A stretch of DNA of 17,194 nucleotides. Origin: an uncultured Oscillospiraceae bacterium (GTDB lineage Bacteria > Bacillota > Clostridia > Oscillospirales > Oscillospiraceae). A program made the translations under genes and the position numbers. The stretch spans positions 1 to 17,194 of the forward strand of contig CAKTPC010000035.1 in assembly GCA_934590505.1 (NCBI GenBank), written 5' to 3'. How positions within the stretch are numbered: position 1 is the first letter of the stretch; every line of letters starts with the position of its first letter. The notes under the pieces were generated by a model that saw nothing but the letters and a program-made list of their open reading frames with translations, did no database searches and had not been told where the DNA came from. Shown here piece by piece: positions 1 through 5,841 of the stretch.

Positions 1-2378
1 GCCATGTTCAGCGTGCGCGGTATCGGCGTTGCGGAGAGCGTCAGCACGTCGACCCCGCGGCTCATCTCCTTGATGTGCTCCTTGTGCGTCACGCCGAAGC
101 GCTGTTCTTCATCCACAACAAGCAGGCCGAGATCCTTGAACTTCACGTCCTTGCGCAGGAGCTTGTGCGTGCCGATAACAAGGTCGCACTTTCCCGAGGC
201 GAGGTCTGCGAGCAGTCTCGTCGTCTGTGCGCCGGTCTGGAAGCGGCTGAGTACACCGATGTTCACCGGGAAACCGAAGAACCTCTGCAGCGCTGTCTGA
301 TAATGCTGCTGGGCAAGCACGGTCGTCGGCACGAGTATCGCCGCCTGCTTGCCGTCGAGCACGCACTTCATCACCGCGCGCATGGCGACCTCGGTCTTGC
401 CGAAGCCGACGTCTCCGCACAGCAGTCTGTCCATCGGCACGGAGGACTCCATGTCCCCCTTTATCTCTGCCGTGCAGCGAAGCTGATCGTCCGTCTCCGT
501 GTAGCCGAAGTTCTCCTCGAACTCGCGCTGCCACTCGCTGTCCGGTGCAAAGGCGTGTCCCGGCAGGCGCTGGCGCTCGGCATAAAGCGCGATGAGCTTC
601 TTCGCCATGTCCTTCGCGGCGCTCTTTGCGCGGCTGCGGGTCTTTACCCAATCGCTGCCGCCCATCTTCGAGAGCTTGACGGGCTTCTCCTCGCCCCCGC
701 CCGTGTACTTTGACACAAGGTCGAGCTGCGTCGCGGGGACGTACAGCGTGTCCGTCCCTGCGTAGTTTATTTTTATATAGTCCTTTTCAAAGCCGTCCAC
801 CTGCATCTTTATGATGCCGGCAAACTTACCGATACCGTGGTTTTCGTGGACGACATAGTCACCTATCGAGAGGTCTGCGCAGGAATTGATGCGCTGACGG
901 TTCGGCGGCAGCTTCTTTACCGTGCCCGCCTTGCGCCCGTGGCCGCGCAGCAGCTGCGAGTCCGTAAGTATCGTGAGCCGCAGCGCCGGGTACTCTATGC
1001 CCGCGGATATCGCGCCGATTGCGATGGAGCAGTGCCCCGGTTCCGGCAGCTTTTTAAGCTCCGTGTATATGATCGCTGGGATGTTTTTCTTCCCGAAGAG
1101 CTCCTGAAGCACCTTCGCGCGGCGCTCATCACCTGCGAGGACGACAACTCTGTATTCCTGCTTTAAGTACGCCTCAACGTCGTCCGCCGCGGCCTGTGCG
1201 TTGCCGCCGTATGACGGCAGCTGCTTTGCAGAGATGCTCGTGAGCGTTTTAGGCGTAACCGGGCAGCGGCCTGTCGTGAAGGAATCGGCCATATATACCG
1301 GCCACTCGGGCAGGGTCTTGAAGAACTTATCGGTCCCGAGCCTGAAGCTGTCGGCGCCCGCGGCGATAAGCCCGCGGCGCTGAAGCTCCGCAATGTCCGC
1401 GCCGAGCTGCTTTTCATAGTCGCGCAGCTTCTCGGCGCAGTGGTTCGGCTGGTCGAGGAACACAAAGGCGTCGGGCGGGATGTAGTCCGCCGCGCAGGCC
1501 ATCGGGTATATCATCGGCAGATACCTGTCCGCGTCCGATATCAGTATGCCCTGGCTGAGTCTTTCCGCATCCGCGCGCATGTTCGCCGCAAGGGTCGAGG
1601 CCGTCTCGCTGCTGCGGCGCTTGGAGTAGTTCAGTGCGAATTTTTCTATCTCTTCGCACAGCGCCGGTATGCCTCCCTCGGCAAGAGACGGCAGCGCCTC
1701 CGTTGCCGGGAGTATCACGCACTCGTCCATGTGCTCCGTGCGGCGCTGGCTCGATATCTCGAAGTGCGCCATTGAGTCGATATCGTCGCCCCAGAACTCT
1801 ATACGCACGGGCTCCGTATCGTGCGGTGAGAAGAAATCGAGAATGCCGCCGCGCCGCGCGTACTGGCCGGGGCCTTCGACCTGCTCTGTGCGCGAATAGC
1901 CGCAGCTGATGAGCGCCGTCTCCACCTCGTCGGGCGGGTATGTACCGCCGTCCTTTATCTCAAACGCGGCCTTCAGCAGCGCCGCCGGCGGCAGCGTCCT
2001 CTGCACAAAGCCCGAGACGGACGCAGCGCACACACAGCTCTCACCCTTGGCAAGCTTATAGAGCGTCGATATTCTCCGCTGCTCCGCCTGGCGCGACGCG
2101 GCCTCGGCGGGGTAAAATATAAACTCGCGCATCAGGAGCGTGTCTGCCTCTATACCGAGCATGGCATGCAGGTCACGCGCAAAGCTCTCGGCGGCCGTGT
2201 CGTCCTGGCAGAGAACGAAGAGCGGGCGGTCAAGCTTATTGTAAAGCGCCGCGGCGAGGTTTGCCCTGTGTACCGGCGACAGCCCGGAAACGAGCGCAGG
2301 AAGCCCTCCGCTCTCCGTCAGCGAGGGGAGGGCGGCGGCTTCCTTGTGTTCAAGTATTTGGTTTATAAGAATATCCAT
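1..2378 (-). CDS. mfd: Transcription-repair coupling factor Mfd, C-terminus beyond window
   Basis: Mfd is an ATP-driven DNA translocase that removes RNA polymerase stalled at lesions and recruits UvrA. The frame is open for 792 codons from ATG 2378 and runs off the left edge; family members are about 1,150 residues, so the end of the motor and the UvrA-masking C-terminal domain are missing. Visible parts in order: a UvrB-like N-terminal region; the CarD-like RNA polymerase interaction domain from about residue 500 (GDYVVHENHGIG); PMDRLLCGDVGFGKTE with Walker A lysine at residue 661; DEEQRFGVTHKE near 757; and LTLSATPIPRTLNM just before the edge. No frameshift is seen. It lies 84 nt downstream of the MATE gene and has its own promoter (2388-2416). 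There is no Shine-Dalgarno site before the ATG. The identification is very secure; the start is less so, but no other in-frame ATG occurs nearby. Confidence 0.97.
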   Translation of the reverse strand, partial: MDILINQILEHKEAAALPSLTESGGLPALVSGLSPVHRANLAAALYNKLDRPLFVLCQDDTAAESFARDLHAMLGIEADTLLMREFIFYPAEAASRQAEQRRISTLYKLAKGESCVCAASVSGFVQRTLPPAALLKAAFEIKDGGTYPPDEVETALISCGYSRTEQVEGPGQYARRGGILDFFSPHDTEPVRIEFWGDDIDSMAHFEISSQRRTEHMDECVILPATEALPSLAEGGIPALCEEIEKFALNYSKRRSSETASTLAANMRADAERLSQGILISDADRYLPMIYPMACAADYIPPDAFVFLDQPNHCAEKLRDYEKQLGADIAELQRRGLIAAGADSFRLGTDKFFKTLPEWPVYMADSFTTGRCPVTPKTLTSISAKQLPSYGGNAQAAADDVEAYLKQEYRVVVLAGDERRAKVLQELFGKKNIPAIIYTELKKLPEPGHCSIAIGAISAGIEYPALRLTILTDSQLLRGHGRKAGTVKKLPPNRQRINSCADLSIGDYVVHENHGIGKFAGIIKMQVDGFEKDYIKINYAGTDTLYVPATQLDLVSKYTGGGEEKPVKLSKMGGSDWVKTRSRAKSAAKDMAKKLIALYAERQRLPGHAFAPDSEWQREFEENFGYTETDDQLRCTAEIKGDMESSVPMDRLLCGDVGFGKTEVAMRAVMKCVLDGKQAAILVPTTVLAQQHYQTALQRFFGFPVNIGVLSRFQTGAQTTRLLADLASGKCDLVIGTHKLLRKDVKFKDLGLLVVDEEQRFGVTHKEHIKEMSRGVDVLTLSATPIPRTLNM

Positions 2379-2387
2379 ATCGCCGGT

Positions 2388-2416
2388 ATTATAGCATTCC
2401 GGTGCTGTAAATTCAA
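2388..2416 (-). promoter_or_regulatory. Sigma-A type promoter for mfd
   Basis: On the minus strand a -35 box TTGAAT (2416-2411) and a perfect -10 box TATAAT (2393-2388) are separated by exactly 17 nt. Only nine nucleotides (2387-2379) separate the -10 box from the mfd ATG, so transcription would begin within about 0-3 nt of the start codon. This implies a leaderless mRNA, in line with the absence of a ribosome binding site. Confidence 0.75.
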
Positions 2417-2428
2417 CGGGAAAGCAGT

Positions 2429-2450
2429 AATGTTAAACTTAGTTAACATT
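2429..2450. promoter_or_regulatory. Perfect 8-bp inverted repeat upstream of the mfd promoter
   Basis: AATGTTAA (2429-2436) and TTAACATT (2443-2450) are perfect inverted arms around a 6-nt spacer. The site lies 13 nt after the MATE stop codon and 12 nt upstream of the mfd -35 box. It lacks a following T-tract, so an operator for a dimeric regulator is more likely than a terminator, but no regulator can be named. A weak AT hairpin at the end of the MATE mRNA is the alternative. Confidence 0.4.
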
Positions 2451-2462
2451 TGGAATGTCCCA

Positions 2463-3809
2463 TCATTCCGCGTACTTTACATATATGCTCCGCCATTTTC
2501 CCCTGCGGTACTGGATGTAGGAGATCAGCCAGTTTGCAAACCAGCCCGCCGGCACCGCATACCATACCAGCGCGATACCGAAGCGCGGGGCAAACGCATT
2601 CGCAACGAAAACACGTATAAACAGGTTCACAAGGTTTGCTATCGTAAACATCTTCGTGTCGCCCGCGCCGCGCAGTAGCCCGTCGACCACGAGCTTTGCC
2701 CCGAGCACACCGTAGGTCCAGCCGATAAAGGACAAATATGCGCAGCCTGTGCCGAGCGCCGTCGCCGTGCCGTCCGCGCCGAGGAACATTGAAATGATCT
2801 CCGTCGTGAAAGTCTCCGTTATCGCCGCGGTGATGACCGCGCACACAGCGATGAACAGATTCGCCGCGTGGTAGCCCTCCTTCACGCGCTCGAGCTTATC
2901 CGCTCCGATGTTCTGTGCGGTGTAAGAGCTCATCGCATTTGCAACGCCCGCCAGCGGCACGCAGCATATTCCCTCTATCCTCATCGCCGCCGAAAAGCCC
3001 GCCAGAGCCTCGGATCCGAAGCTGTTGACGACCGACTGTACCAGCATCATTCCTATCGACACTGTTGACTGCTGCAATATGGACGGCAGGGCAATATTCG
3101 TCATTGCCGAAAAGCCCGCGGGGTCAAACAGCCGCACCTTCTCCTTGCCGAACTTTTTCATTTCCGCGACCAGCACAATGAACGACAGCGCCGCCGATAT
3201 CCCCTGCGCGATAAGCGTCGCCCATGCTACGCCCCCAATGCCCATGCTGCAGCGCCGCACCAGCAGCAGGTCAAGCCAGACGTTGAACACCGAGGAAAAG
3301 ATCAGAAAGCCGAGCGGGATACGTGATTTTCCGAGTGCGTTGAACATCGAGGAAATGACGTTATACATGAACAGAAACGGCAGGCCGATGAAATATATCT
3401 TCAGGTATTCATCTGCCATGTCGAGCACGTTCTCAGGCGTATGGAGCGCTACCATGATGCTGCGGCTTAAAAGCAGGCCTACCGCGCCGAGCAGTATGCT
3501 CACGCCGAGAAACGCGAGCAGCGCCGTGCTCACGGCCTCGCGCATTTTGACATATTCCTTCGAGCCGAAATCACGGCTGACGATGACCGACGCGCCTATA
3601 CCGCCGCCTATTGCGATGCAGATAAAGATGTTCGTCAGCGCGTCGCACGCGCCTATCGCGGCAAGCGCGCCCTCGCTCACGAAGCGTCCGACGATGGCAG
3701 AGTCCGCCATCACGTATGTTTTCTGAAAGAAGTTGCCGATTATCATAGGCAGCGCGAAAAGCAGCAGCGCATTTATCGGCTTTTTCTCTATCAAATAATC
3801 ATTTACCAC
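2463..3809 (-). CDS. MATE family multidrug/metabolite efflux transporter
   Basis: Integral membrane exporter of the MATE family, which uses a Na+ or H+ gradient to expel cationic drugs or metabolites; the substrate cannot be read from sequence. The 448-aa product has about twelve hydrophobic segments in two homologous halves. The first half begins with MADSAIVGRFVSEGALAAIGA, close to the usual first-helix MATE motif, and the length fits the family (about 450). I place the start at GTG 3809, eight nt after a GGGGGA ribosome site. An in-frame TTG at 3866 would add 19 polar residues (MPASTRENATGETERGKSP), which look like read-through of the preceding gene. The gene overlaps the arsR-like gene by 11 nt, so the two are probably translationally coupled and co-regulated from the promoter at 4203-4231. 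Confidence 0.92.
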   Translation of the reverse strand: MVNDYLIEKKPINALLLFALPMIIGNFFQKTYVMADSAIVGRFVSEGALAAIGACDALTNIFICIAIGGGIGASVIVSRDFGSKEYVKMREAVSTALLAFLGVSILLGAVGLLLSRSIMVALHTPENVLDMADEYLKIYFIGLPFLFMYNVISSMFNALGKSRIPLGFLIFSSVFNVWLDLLLVRRCSMGIGGVAWATLIAQGISAALSFIVLVAEMKKFGKEKVRLFDPAGFSAMTNIALPSILQQSTVSIGMMLVQSVVNSFGSEALAGFSAAMRIEGICCVPLAGVANAMSSYTAQNIGADKLERVKEGYHAANLFIAVCAVITAAITETFTTEIISMFLGADGTATALGTGCAYLSFIGWTYGVLGAKLVVDGLLRGAGDTKMFTIANLVNLFIRVFVANAFAPRFGIALVWYAVPAGWFANWLISYIQYRRGKWRSIYVKYAE

Positions 3810-4155
3810 AGGACTTTTCCCCCGCTCCGTCTCTCCTGTTGCATTCTCCCGCGTACTCGCAGGCAAAGCTTGCGTCGCCGTGCCGCTCTGTAAGTCGGCC
3901 TATCTGCTTTGTGAACTCCTCCATGATACTGTTCACCGCTTTTTCGTCTATTATGTAGTGGACCTGATATCCCATCCGGACACCGCTGACTATCCCGTAT
4001 TTTTTCAGGACATTCATGTGCTGCGACACCGCGCTTTCGCTTATGCCGAGCTTTTTCGCAAGTGCCTTGACGCAGTATGGGTGTCTGCCAATCAACTGCA
4101 TCAGCTGAAATCTTGTTGGGTGGGTCATCACCTGCATCGCTTCTATACTATCCAT
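3799..4155 (-). CDS. ArsR-family winged-helix transcriptional repressor
   Basis: 118-aa DNA-binding regulator, probably repressing itself and the MATE gene it overlaps. The N-terminal two thirds are a winged helix: THPTRFQLMQLIG (11-23), recognition region VKALAKKLGISESAVSQHMNVLKKYGIV (29-56), then a wing VRMGYQVHYII (59-69). The C-terminal tail carries Cys99, Cys105 and Cys116, and Cys28 lies before the recognition region, so a thiol- or metal-based inducer is possible. The last codons overlap the ribosome site and start of the MATE gene. The start ATG 4155 has an AAGGAG site 5 nt upstream. TTGCTTA repeats across the promoter and leader are the likely operator. The family is secure; the ligand is unknown. 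Confidence 0.93.
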   Translation of the reverse strand: MDSIEAMQVMTHPTRFQLMQLIGRHPYCVKALAKKLGISESAVSQHMNVLKKYGIVSGVRMGYQVHYIIDEKAVNSIMEEFTKQIGRLTERHGDASFACEYAGECNRRDGAGEKSCGK

Positions 4156-4176
4156 AGCCGCTCCTTGATTTAGTTT

Positions 4177-4218
4177 TTGCTTAATTAAGAAATTGCTTAA
4201 TCAATATAGCATTGCTTA
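4177..4218. promoter_or_regulatory. Putative operator of the ArsR-family repressor: three TTGCTTA repeats
   Basis: TTGCTTA occurs at 4177-4183, 4193-4199 and 4212-4218 on the plus strand. The first two are longer (TTGCTTAAT) with a 16-nt period, and the first contains the perfect palindrome CTTAATTAAG (4180-4189). The copies lie in the promoter spacer, next to the transcription start and in the leader, where a bound repressor would block RNA polymerase. The link to this ArsR protein is inferred from position. Confidence 0.6.
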
Positions 4219-4231
4219 TATGAGTTGTCAA
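4203..4231 (-). promoter_or_regulatory. Sigma-A promoter of the arsR-MATE operon
   Basis: The minus strand reads TTGACA (4231-4226), 17 nt, TATATT (4208-4203): a consensus -35 and a 5/6 -10. Transcription should start near 4196, giving a leader of about 40 nt before ATG 4155. The -35 box directly follows the T-tract of the upstream terminator. Confidence 0.8.
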
Positions 4232-4272
4232 GAGAAAAAGAGAGCCGGGGAAAAACCTTTCCTCAGCTCTCT
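4231..4272 (-). terminator. Intrinsic terminator after the ribbon-helix-helix gene
   Basis: On the minus strand AGAGAGC (4272-4266) pairs with GCTCTCT (4245-4239), an inner GGAAA/TTTCC helix extends the stem past a small internal loop, and TTTTTCTCT follows (4239-4231). The hairpin begins six nt after the stop codon of the 58-aa gene and insulates the arsR promoter. Confidence 0.75.
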
Positions 4273-4278
4273 GGCAAA

Positions 4279-4455
4279 TCACTCTTCGTAATTCTTCAGT
4301 GCATATTCTATACACTGATTGACGATTTTGTTGAAGGACACTCCTGTTTTCATGTTGATCTCATTTATCTTATCAAATGTTTCCGTTTTCATTCTTATCG
4401 TTCTGCTGATAGATGAGATTTTTTCGTCTTTTGTATCGATTTTAAAGCCTTCCAC
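4279..4455 (-). CDS. Small ribbon-helix-helix (Arc/CopG-like) DNA-binding protein, 58 aa
   Basis: A 58-aa frame starting at GTG 4455, with a stop four codons past the start of the leader (TAG upstream in frame) and a strong AAGGGGG site 7 nt before the GTG, so this is the only sensible start. After about 16 polar residues the protein reads ISRTIRMKTETFDKINEINM then KTGVSFNKIVNQCIEYALKN: one beta strand (RTIRMK), helix A (TETFDKINEINMKTG) and helix B (SFNKIVNQCIEYALKNY), the ribbon-helix-helix pattern of Arc/CopG-like repressors and of many antitoxins. Such proteins act as dimers through the paired N-terminal strands. It is divergent from the 49-aa gene, and TGTAC-type sites lie between them, so autoregulation or control of that neighbour is plausible. 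The gene is AT-rich compared with the rest of the window. No toxin partner lies in the same operon. Confidence 0.8.
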   Translation of the reverse strand: MEGFKIDTKDEKISSISRTIRMKTETFDKINEINMKTGVSFNKIVNQCIEYALKNYEE

Positions 4456-4467
4456 ACTATCGCCCCC

Positions 4468-4538
4468 TTGTGTACTCTATTGTAATTGCAGCAAGGTTGA
4501 TATATAATGTACATGTTTGCAATCATAATTTGTGTACA
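4468..4538. promoter_or_regulatory. Divergent control region with repeated TTGTGTAC / TGTACA sites
   Basis: TTGTGTAC occurs as a direct repeat at 4468-4475 and 4530-4537, and the palindrome TGTACA at 4508-4513 and 4533-4538. One copy is over the leader and start region of the ribbon-helix-helix gene, one overlaps the -10/start of the plus-strand promoter, and one is just before the ribosome site of the 49-aa gene. They are candidate binding sites for the adjacent regulator; this is inferred from placement only. Confidence 0.45.
4480..4508 (+). promoter_or_regulatory. Sigma-A promoter of the 49-aa gene
   Basis: TTGTAA (4480-4485), 17 nt, TATAAT (4503-4508) on the plus strand. Transcription should start near 4515, giving a leader of about 37 nt before ATG 4552. 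For the divergent minus-strand gene only a weak candidate (TTATAT, 17 nt, TACAAT) is visible. Confidence 0.75.
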
Positions 4539-4551
4539 AAGGAGCTTTACT

Positions 4552-4701
4552 ATGTATAAGAAAATGTACCTGACTCTTTTTAACGCCATAACCGACTCGC
4601 TTGAACACATTGATGCGGATTCTCCCGCTGCAAAAATTCTTATTGCTGCACAGCAAAAGACCGAGGAAATTTACATCTCGCAGGAGGATGACACTGACTG
4701 A
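4552..4701 (+). CDS. Uncharacterised 49-aa acidic helical protein
   Basis: I do not assign a function. The product is 49 aa: MYKKMYLTLFNAITDSLEHI, then a middle section DADSPAAKILIAAQQKTEEI and an acidic tail ending EDDTD. It is predicted to be two amphipathic helices, with no membrane segment, signal peptide or metal motif. The start ATG 4552 is chosen over upstream ATGs (4507 and 4513 region) because AAAGGAG stands 7 nt before it and the other ATGs fall inside the promoter. It is the only plus-strand gene in the window, so it runs head-on to the replication fork. It is divergent from the ribbon-helix-helix gene and, like it, AT-rich. Short proteins with a similar YLTLFNAITD-type opening are, to my memory, common in gut Clostridia, but I cannot verify this here. 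Confidence 0.7.
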   Translation: MYKKMYLTLFNAITDSLEHIDADSPAAKILIAAQQKTEEIYISQEDDTD

Positions 4702-4725
4702 GGGCTGCACCCTTGGCATTTGTTT

Positions 4726-5184
4726 TTCTTATGCGGCCTTTTCGCAGTGTTTCACTGCCGGTCACTCCGTGGGCATACTTTCTGTATGAACAGAAAGTAT
4801 GCAAAGAATCACAAAAGGGGCGGGGATTGCGTTTTCCCCGCCCCTTTTGAAACCCCACCCTTGAACCGCCCAAGAGAAACCATTGCGATGGTTTCCCTTG
4901 GATTCCTTCCAAGGATGGCAAACCTTCGGCTAACCAGCGCCGTTTTTGTGCCAAGTTATTTTTCGCAGAAAAGTCTGCCGGTAATGTTAAACACTGCACC
5001 AACCCCAGGGGGTTCCAGAAGGGGGATCGCAATCCCACTTCTGTCGTTGCGGGTGAGGGTTCACAGGGAGAGGGGGAGTCGAAACACCCTCTCCCTGTGC
5101 GACTCTTTGGTGACTTTCTGTTCGCACAGAAAGTCACCCTGCGGAGCAACCGGCAGTCCGACACTGTGAAAAGCCCATCAAGAA
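4726..5184. repeat. Mirror-symmetric multi-hairpin element (about 459 bp, non-coding)
   Basis: Two diverged arms in inverted orientation, each with the same ordered hairpins. Hairpin 1: 4773-4802 and 5109-5138, both 13-bp stems with 4-nt loops. Hairpin 2: 4813-4848 and 5062-5099, both perfect 13-bp stems, with unrelated stem sequences (AAAAGGGGCGGGG against CACAGGGAGAGGG). Hairpin 3: 4871-4900 and 5016-5043, both with a TGCG/CGCA loop closed by AT and one internal mismatch. Hairpin 4: 4896-4914 and 5001-5014. The spacer between hairpins 1 and 2 matches at 7 of 9 positions between arms. The end motif TTTTCRCAG-N6/7-CTGCCGGT occurs at 4739-4762, inverted at 5149-5172, and again in the centre at 4960-4982. 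The element fills the gap between the convergent 3' ends of the 49-aa gene and the GNAT gene. There is no transposase; a MITE-like or REP/BIME-like non-autonomous repeat, or a structured RNA, are the options. Confidence 0.85.
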
Positions 5185-5219
5185 CGCGCAGCACTCAGTC
5201 CACACCGCATCTCCCCATC

Positions 5220-5258
5220 AAAACACAAAACCTGCTTCCGTGCAAAACAGAAGCAGGT
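5220..5258 (-). terminator. Intrinsic terminator of the GNAT / replication-gene run
   Basis: On the minus strand ACCTGCTTC (5238-5230 side) pairs with GAAGCAGGT (5258-5250 side) in a perfect 9-bp stem around an 11-nt loop, followed by TTTTGTGTTT (5229-5220). It begins 11 nt after the GNAT stop codon. In the plus direction the stem is followed by CTTGTTGTTTT, so it may also work weakly the other way. Confidence 0.85.
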
Positions 5259-5268
5259 CTTGTTGTTT

Positions 5269-5841
5269 TCACTTCACCGGTTTTATATCCAGCATCTTCT
5301 CCATCGTGAACACGGTGAGAAAGCGCGAATAGAAATCCGGGATGATCCTCTGCGTCACAGGCGTTATGTCGGCCTTCCCCTTTATCTGCTTCACAAGCAG
5401 ATTCGCCTTTACGCCGCTTATCGTGTAGTCGCTCTCGATCTCCTCATAGCCGAAGCGGTTGAAGAACTTGCGCAGCTTTCTTAGCCTGTCGGGATCCGGG
5501 TCCTCGAACTCCGTCAGCTCCGCGATGATCCCCTGCTTATCGGCATAACGCTTATTTATCAGGCGCATGATCTGTATGCCCAGCCCCTGACCGCGGCACC
5601 ACGGCATGACCGCCAGATACTTCAGCAGCACATAGCCGTAGAGGTTCTTCGTCGCGACGAGCGCGTAGCCCGCGTCCATGCCGCTGTCCTCATCGTAGGC
5701 AATCAGCAGCTCAAGCGATCCGTTCATCATGCCCTTGTGGATCGCGATCTTCGGCAGCAGCTCCTCGCTGTCAAAGTCCATTTCGATCAGGGTAAAATAG
5801 CGCTCAAGGTCTCTGTGTCCGCCCTTTTTAATGTTCAGCAT
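5269..5841 (-). CDS. GNAT family N-acetyltransferase
   Basis: 190-aa acyltransferase of the GCN5-related superfamily, which transfers an acetyl group from acetyl-CoA to an amine; the acceptor is unknown. The acetyl-CoA pyrophosphate-binding loop is RGQGLG at residues 83-88, inside the beta4-alpha3 motif YLAVMPWCRGQGLGIQIM. The C-terminal part has the usual late GNAT pattern FFNRFGYEEIESDYTISG, with an added tail of about 40 residues. I choose ATG 5841 (MLNIKKGGHRD): GGGGG lies about 8 nt upstream, and longer frames would read through the end of the ABC gene. It overlaps the ABC exporter gene by 14 nt, so the two are probably coupled. It is the last gene before the terminator at 5220-5258. Confidence 0.88.
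   Translation of the reverse strand: MLNIKKGGHRDLERYFTLIEMDFDSEELLPKIAIHKGMMNGSLELLIAYDEDSGMDAGYALVATKNLYGYVLLKYLAVMPWCRGQGLGIQIMRLINKRYADKQGIIAELTEFEDPDPDRLRKLRKFFNRFGYEEIESDYTISGVKANLLVKQIKGKADITPVTQRIIPDFYSRFLTVFTMEKMLDIKPVK

Noticed and set aside
4395..4610. 71-codon minus-strand frame overlapping the ribbon-helix-helix gene
   Set aside because: It spans the divergent promoter region and covers the start of the 58-aa gene in another frame; it has no ribosome site and no family resemblance.
4685..4731. Possible terminator after the 49-aa gene (AGGG-CTGCA-CCCT, then a T-run at 4723-4727)
   Set aside because: The stem is only 4 bp and the T-run is about 9 nt away, too weak to call; hairpin 2 of the element is a better stop for this transcript.
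2427..4992. 12-mer GTAATGTTAAAC shared by 2427-2438 and 4981-4992
   Set aside because: In a 17-kb window several chance pairs of identical 12-mers are expected, and flanking bases do not match.
4726..5184. CRISPR array or tandem repeat
   Set aside because: The repeats are inverted, not direct, differ in sequence and have no regular spacers or cas genes nearby.
4640..5194. 184-codon minus-strand and 149-codon plus-strand frames across the hairpin element
   Set aside because: They mirror each other because the element is an inverted repeat; no start has a good ribosome site and no domain is seen.
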